In this document: one piece after another, positions 62,456 to 64,000 of the stretch
Numbering within the stretch: position 1 is the stretch's first letter
Layout: the number at the start of each line of letters is the position of its first letter
Assembly: GCA_022448945.1 (NCBI GenBank)
Contig: JAKVCV010000016.1
Coordinates: forward strand, 62,001-126,000
Reading direction: 5' to 3'
DNA length: 64,000 nucleotides
DNA from: Saprospiraceae bacterium
Lineage (GTDB): Bacteria > Bacteroidota > Bacteroidia > Chitinophagales > Saprospiraceae
Made by a program: the position numbers and the translations under genes
The notes under the pieces: model-generated
Database searches by the model: none
The model's input: only the letters and a program-made list of their open reading frames with translations
What the model was told of the DNA's origin: nothing

Positions 62456-62929
62456 ATGAAAAAATTAATTATTTTATACAGCTGGCTCTTTATTCTGGTA
62501 GTTAATTTTAATTCCTGTGCCCCTAAACAAAATATATCAACTTTTTATTCCTATGAAACTGAATGCATGGGCCTTGATTCTGATAATGAACCAATTTTGA
62601 AAAGCTGGGGTAAAGGTAATGATCGCGCTTCCGCAATCGAACAGGCTAAAAAAAATGCTGTTAAAGATGTTATGTTTAAAGGAATCAATAAAGGACAGCC
62701 TTCATGTAATGTCAAACCTCTAATCCTAAGTGTAAATGCTCAGGATAAATACGAAGATTATTTCATGGCATTCTTTTCTAAGAATGGGCCATATACCAAA
62801 TTTATAACTAAAATTGATGCCTCAGCTAAAAACACTCAAACTGCAGGCGGACAGGTTGTCTATTGTTTAACTTTAAGTATCCTTAGAAAGGACTTAAAAG
62901 AAAAATTATTAAAAGATCAAATACATTAA
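62456..62929 (+). CDS. Lipoprotein, second of two tandem paralogues
   Basis: 157 residues. Signal peptide with a cysteine at residue 21 (NFNSCAPK), consistent with a lipoprotein. The core motifs AIEQAKKNAVKDVMFKGI, YFMAFFSKNGPYTKFIT and ILRKDLKEKLL align with the preceding gene, so the two arose by duplication and then split into a soluble-exported and a lipid-anchored form. Gaps are 12 bases upstream and 6 bases downstream. Function unknown. Confidence 0.72.
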   Translation: MKKLIILYSWLFILVVNFNSCAPKQNISTFYSYETECMGLDSDNEPILKSWGKGNDRASAIEQAKKNAVKDVMFKGINKGQPSCNVKPLILSVNAQDKYEDYFMAFFSKNGPYTKFITKIDASAKNTQTAGGQVVYCLTLSILRKDLKEKLLKDQIH

Positions 62930-62935
62930 ATAGAT

Positions 62936-63901
62936 ATGAAAAATTTAATATTATTAATTTTAAGCATTTGCATTTATTCTACTTCCGTCTTCTCTCAAGC
63001 GAAGAAACCTACCTTAATGGTAGTGCCTTCTGATGCCTGGTGTAATTCTAATGGTTATATGATGGAGTTTGATAACCAAGGAACTATTATAAAAATACCT
63101 GATTATAAAAAAGCATTTCAGGAAAATACAGACTTGCTACTTGTAGTAAGCAAAATCAATGGACTTATGGCTGATCGTGGATTTCCCCTCAAAAATATGG
63201 AATCCGCAATTAAAACACTGGAATCAAATAGTGCAGAAGATGCTATGATGACCTCTAAGGAATACGGCTCTGAAGCATCTGAAAGCCCTATTGATAAGTT
63301 AAAAAAAGTTGCAAAAGCGGATATTATCCTCCAAATGACCTGGTCACTGAATCAAACCGGCCCAAGAAGATCTATTACTTTCAATTTACAGGGAATTGAT
63401 TCTTATACTGATAAACAAATTGCTGCCGCATCCGGCACCGGGACACCATCACTTTCTGCTGAAATCCCAATCCTACTTGACGAAGCCGTATTGTCTCATA
63501 TGGATAATTTTACAGCAACTCTTCAAACATTTTTTGATGATCTTTTCAAAAATGGAAGAGAGGTTATTATTCGCATTAAAAAATGGGATGATTGGGAGGA
63601 AGATCTCGAAACAGAATATGGTGATGACGATGAAGAATTAGGTGATATTATCGAAACCTGGATTGAAGATAATACGGTTGAGGGTAGGTTCAACACAACT
63701 GATGCAACTGAAAACATGATGTTGTTTGAACAAGTAAGAATTCCATTATACTATGAAAAGAAAGGCAAACAGAGAGCAATGGACACGAGAAGATTCGCTA
63801 AAAACTTAAGTTCTTTCTTAAAAAAAGATCCTTATAACATTATTAATAAAGTGACTACCAAAGGTTTGGGTAGAGCAACTATTTATTTAGGTGGTAAATA
63901 A
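62936..63901 (+). CDS. DUF6175 family exported protein
   Basis: 321 residues. Signal peptide to about residue 20 (SVFSQAKK). The start of the mature part (KPTLMVVPSDAWCNSNGY), INGLMADRGFPLKNMESAIKTLE, and the KADIILQMTWSLNQTGPRRSITFNLQGIDSYTDKQIAAASGTG run match DUF6175 as I know it. The tail has an acidic region (EYGDDDEELGDIIETWIEDN). Function unknown; the fold may be related to nucleotide-independent TolB/CsgG-like periplasmic domains, which is inference. It is 6 bases after the lipoprotein paralogue and 11 bases before the next gene. Confidence 0.82.
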   Translation: MKNLILLILSICIYSTSVFSQAKKPTLMVVPSDAWCNSNGYMMEFDNQGTIIKIPDYKKAFQENTDLLLVVSKINGLMADRGFPLKNMESAIKTLESNSAEDAMMTSKEYGSEASESPIDKLKKVAKADIILQMTWSLNQTGPRRSITFNLQGIDSYTDKQIAAASGTGTPSLSAEIPILLDEAVLSHMDNFTATLQTFFDDLFKNGREVIIRIKKWDDWEEDLETEYGDDDEELGDIIETWIEDNTVEGRFNTTDATENMMLFEQVRIPLYYEKKGKQRAMDTRRFAKNLSSFLKKDPYNIINKVTTKGLGRATIYLGGK

Positions 63902-63912
63902 AAAATAAAATT

Positions 63913-64000
63913 ATGAAAAATAACATTTTAAATTCAATTTATACAATTTTAGTTTTTGCATTGATAACCAATCAATTGCTCGCTCAAAATAAAGCAGGAA
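63913..64000 (+). CDS. Partial exported protein at the right edge
   Basis: Starts with ATG at 63913 and is open to the window end (29 codons). The product begins MKNNILNSIYTILVFALITNQ and reaches LLAQNKAG, a clear signal peptide. It starts 11 bases after the DUF6175 stop, so it is the fifth gene of the exported-protein operon. The mature part is outside the window. Confidence 0.7.
   Translation, partial: MKNNILNSIYTILVFALITNQLLAQNKAG

Noticed and set aside
1-64000. tRNA genes, rRNA genes, insertion sequences, phage attachment sites
   Set aside because: No cloverleaf-type sequences, transposase motifs, terminal inverted repeats or integrase motifs were seen while reading; a tRNAscan or IS search was not possible here.

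Overview
The window is a 64 kb piece of an AT-rich chromosome (roughly one third G+C by eye) from a member of the Bacteroidota, probably a marine or free-living lineage of the Saprospiria/Chitinophagia/Flavobacteriia type. The evidence is five large secreted proteins with type IX secretion (T9SS) C-terminal sorting tails, the Bacteroidota pairing of rsmD with a DUF3822 gene, a bacillithiol gene (bshB1), a CruF-type carotenoid hydratase gene, a UbiA-type prenyltransferase, leaders without clear Shine-Dalgarno sequences, and several promoter elements matching the Bacteroidota -7 consensus TAnnTTTG. No tRNA, rRNA, CRISPR array, transposase or phage gene was seen, and no transcription factor was recognised.

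Layout. Positions 1-25,000 are mainly housekeeping genes on the minus strand: the 5' part of ftsK, a plus-strand ABC exporter half, a di-iron hydroxylase, a 3-hydroxyacyl-CoA dehydrogenase, glutamate dehydrogenase with a clear terminator, a ccmD/ccsA cytochrome c assembly pair, rsmD-DUF3822, an HMG-CoA lyase-like gene, an OsmC/bshB1 thiol pair, a T9SS cargo protein, folB fused to a zinc-ribbon-like tail, a dipeptidyl peptidase IV-like S9 peptidase, ywbE, a DEAD-box helicase and era. Positions 25,000-40,000 hold maf, a secreted SGNH hydrolase, an FKBP isomerase, an ABC-F ATPase, cruF, then a run of lineage-specific lipoproteins and membrane proteins. That run includes a lipoprotein made of six nearly identical RTYTSEDWDYWE repeats. 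It is followed by a UbiA prenyltransferase and a family 9 glycosyltransferase.

Positions 40,000-57,500 hold a 5-alpha-reductase-like enzyme, two T9SS surface proteins (leucine-rich repeats; cupredoxin plus near-identical 51-residue repeats), an NmrA-like reductase, a kinase-like phosphotransferase, a DsbA/FrnE-like oxidoreductase, a two-domain DUF2779 nuclease, an exported TPR-CHAT protease with a small secreted neighbour, a T9SS YCF48-like repeat protein and a sodium:solute symporter with a small membrane partner. Positions 57,500-64,000 are the most accessory part: a small membrane protein, a DUF4157 protein of the contractile-injection-associated type carrying a possible papain-like C-terminal domain, a small acidic/basic protein, and a tightly packed run of at least five exported proteins (418 aa protein, two tandem paralogues, DUF6175, and a partial gene) running off the window.

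The best candidates for undescribed biology are that 60.6-64 kb exported-protein operon, the DUF4157 effector-like protein with its membrane neighbour, the WDYW-repeat lipoprotein and the FolB-zinc ribbon fusion. All function assignments come from reading motifs by eye; no database search was run.
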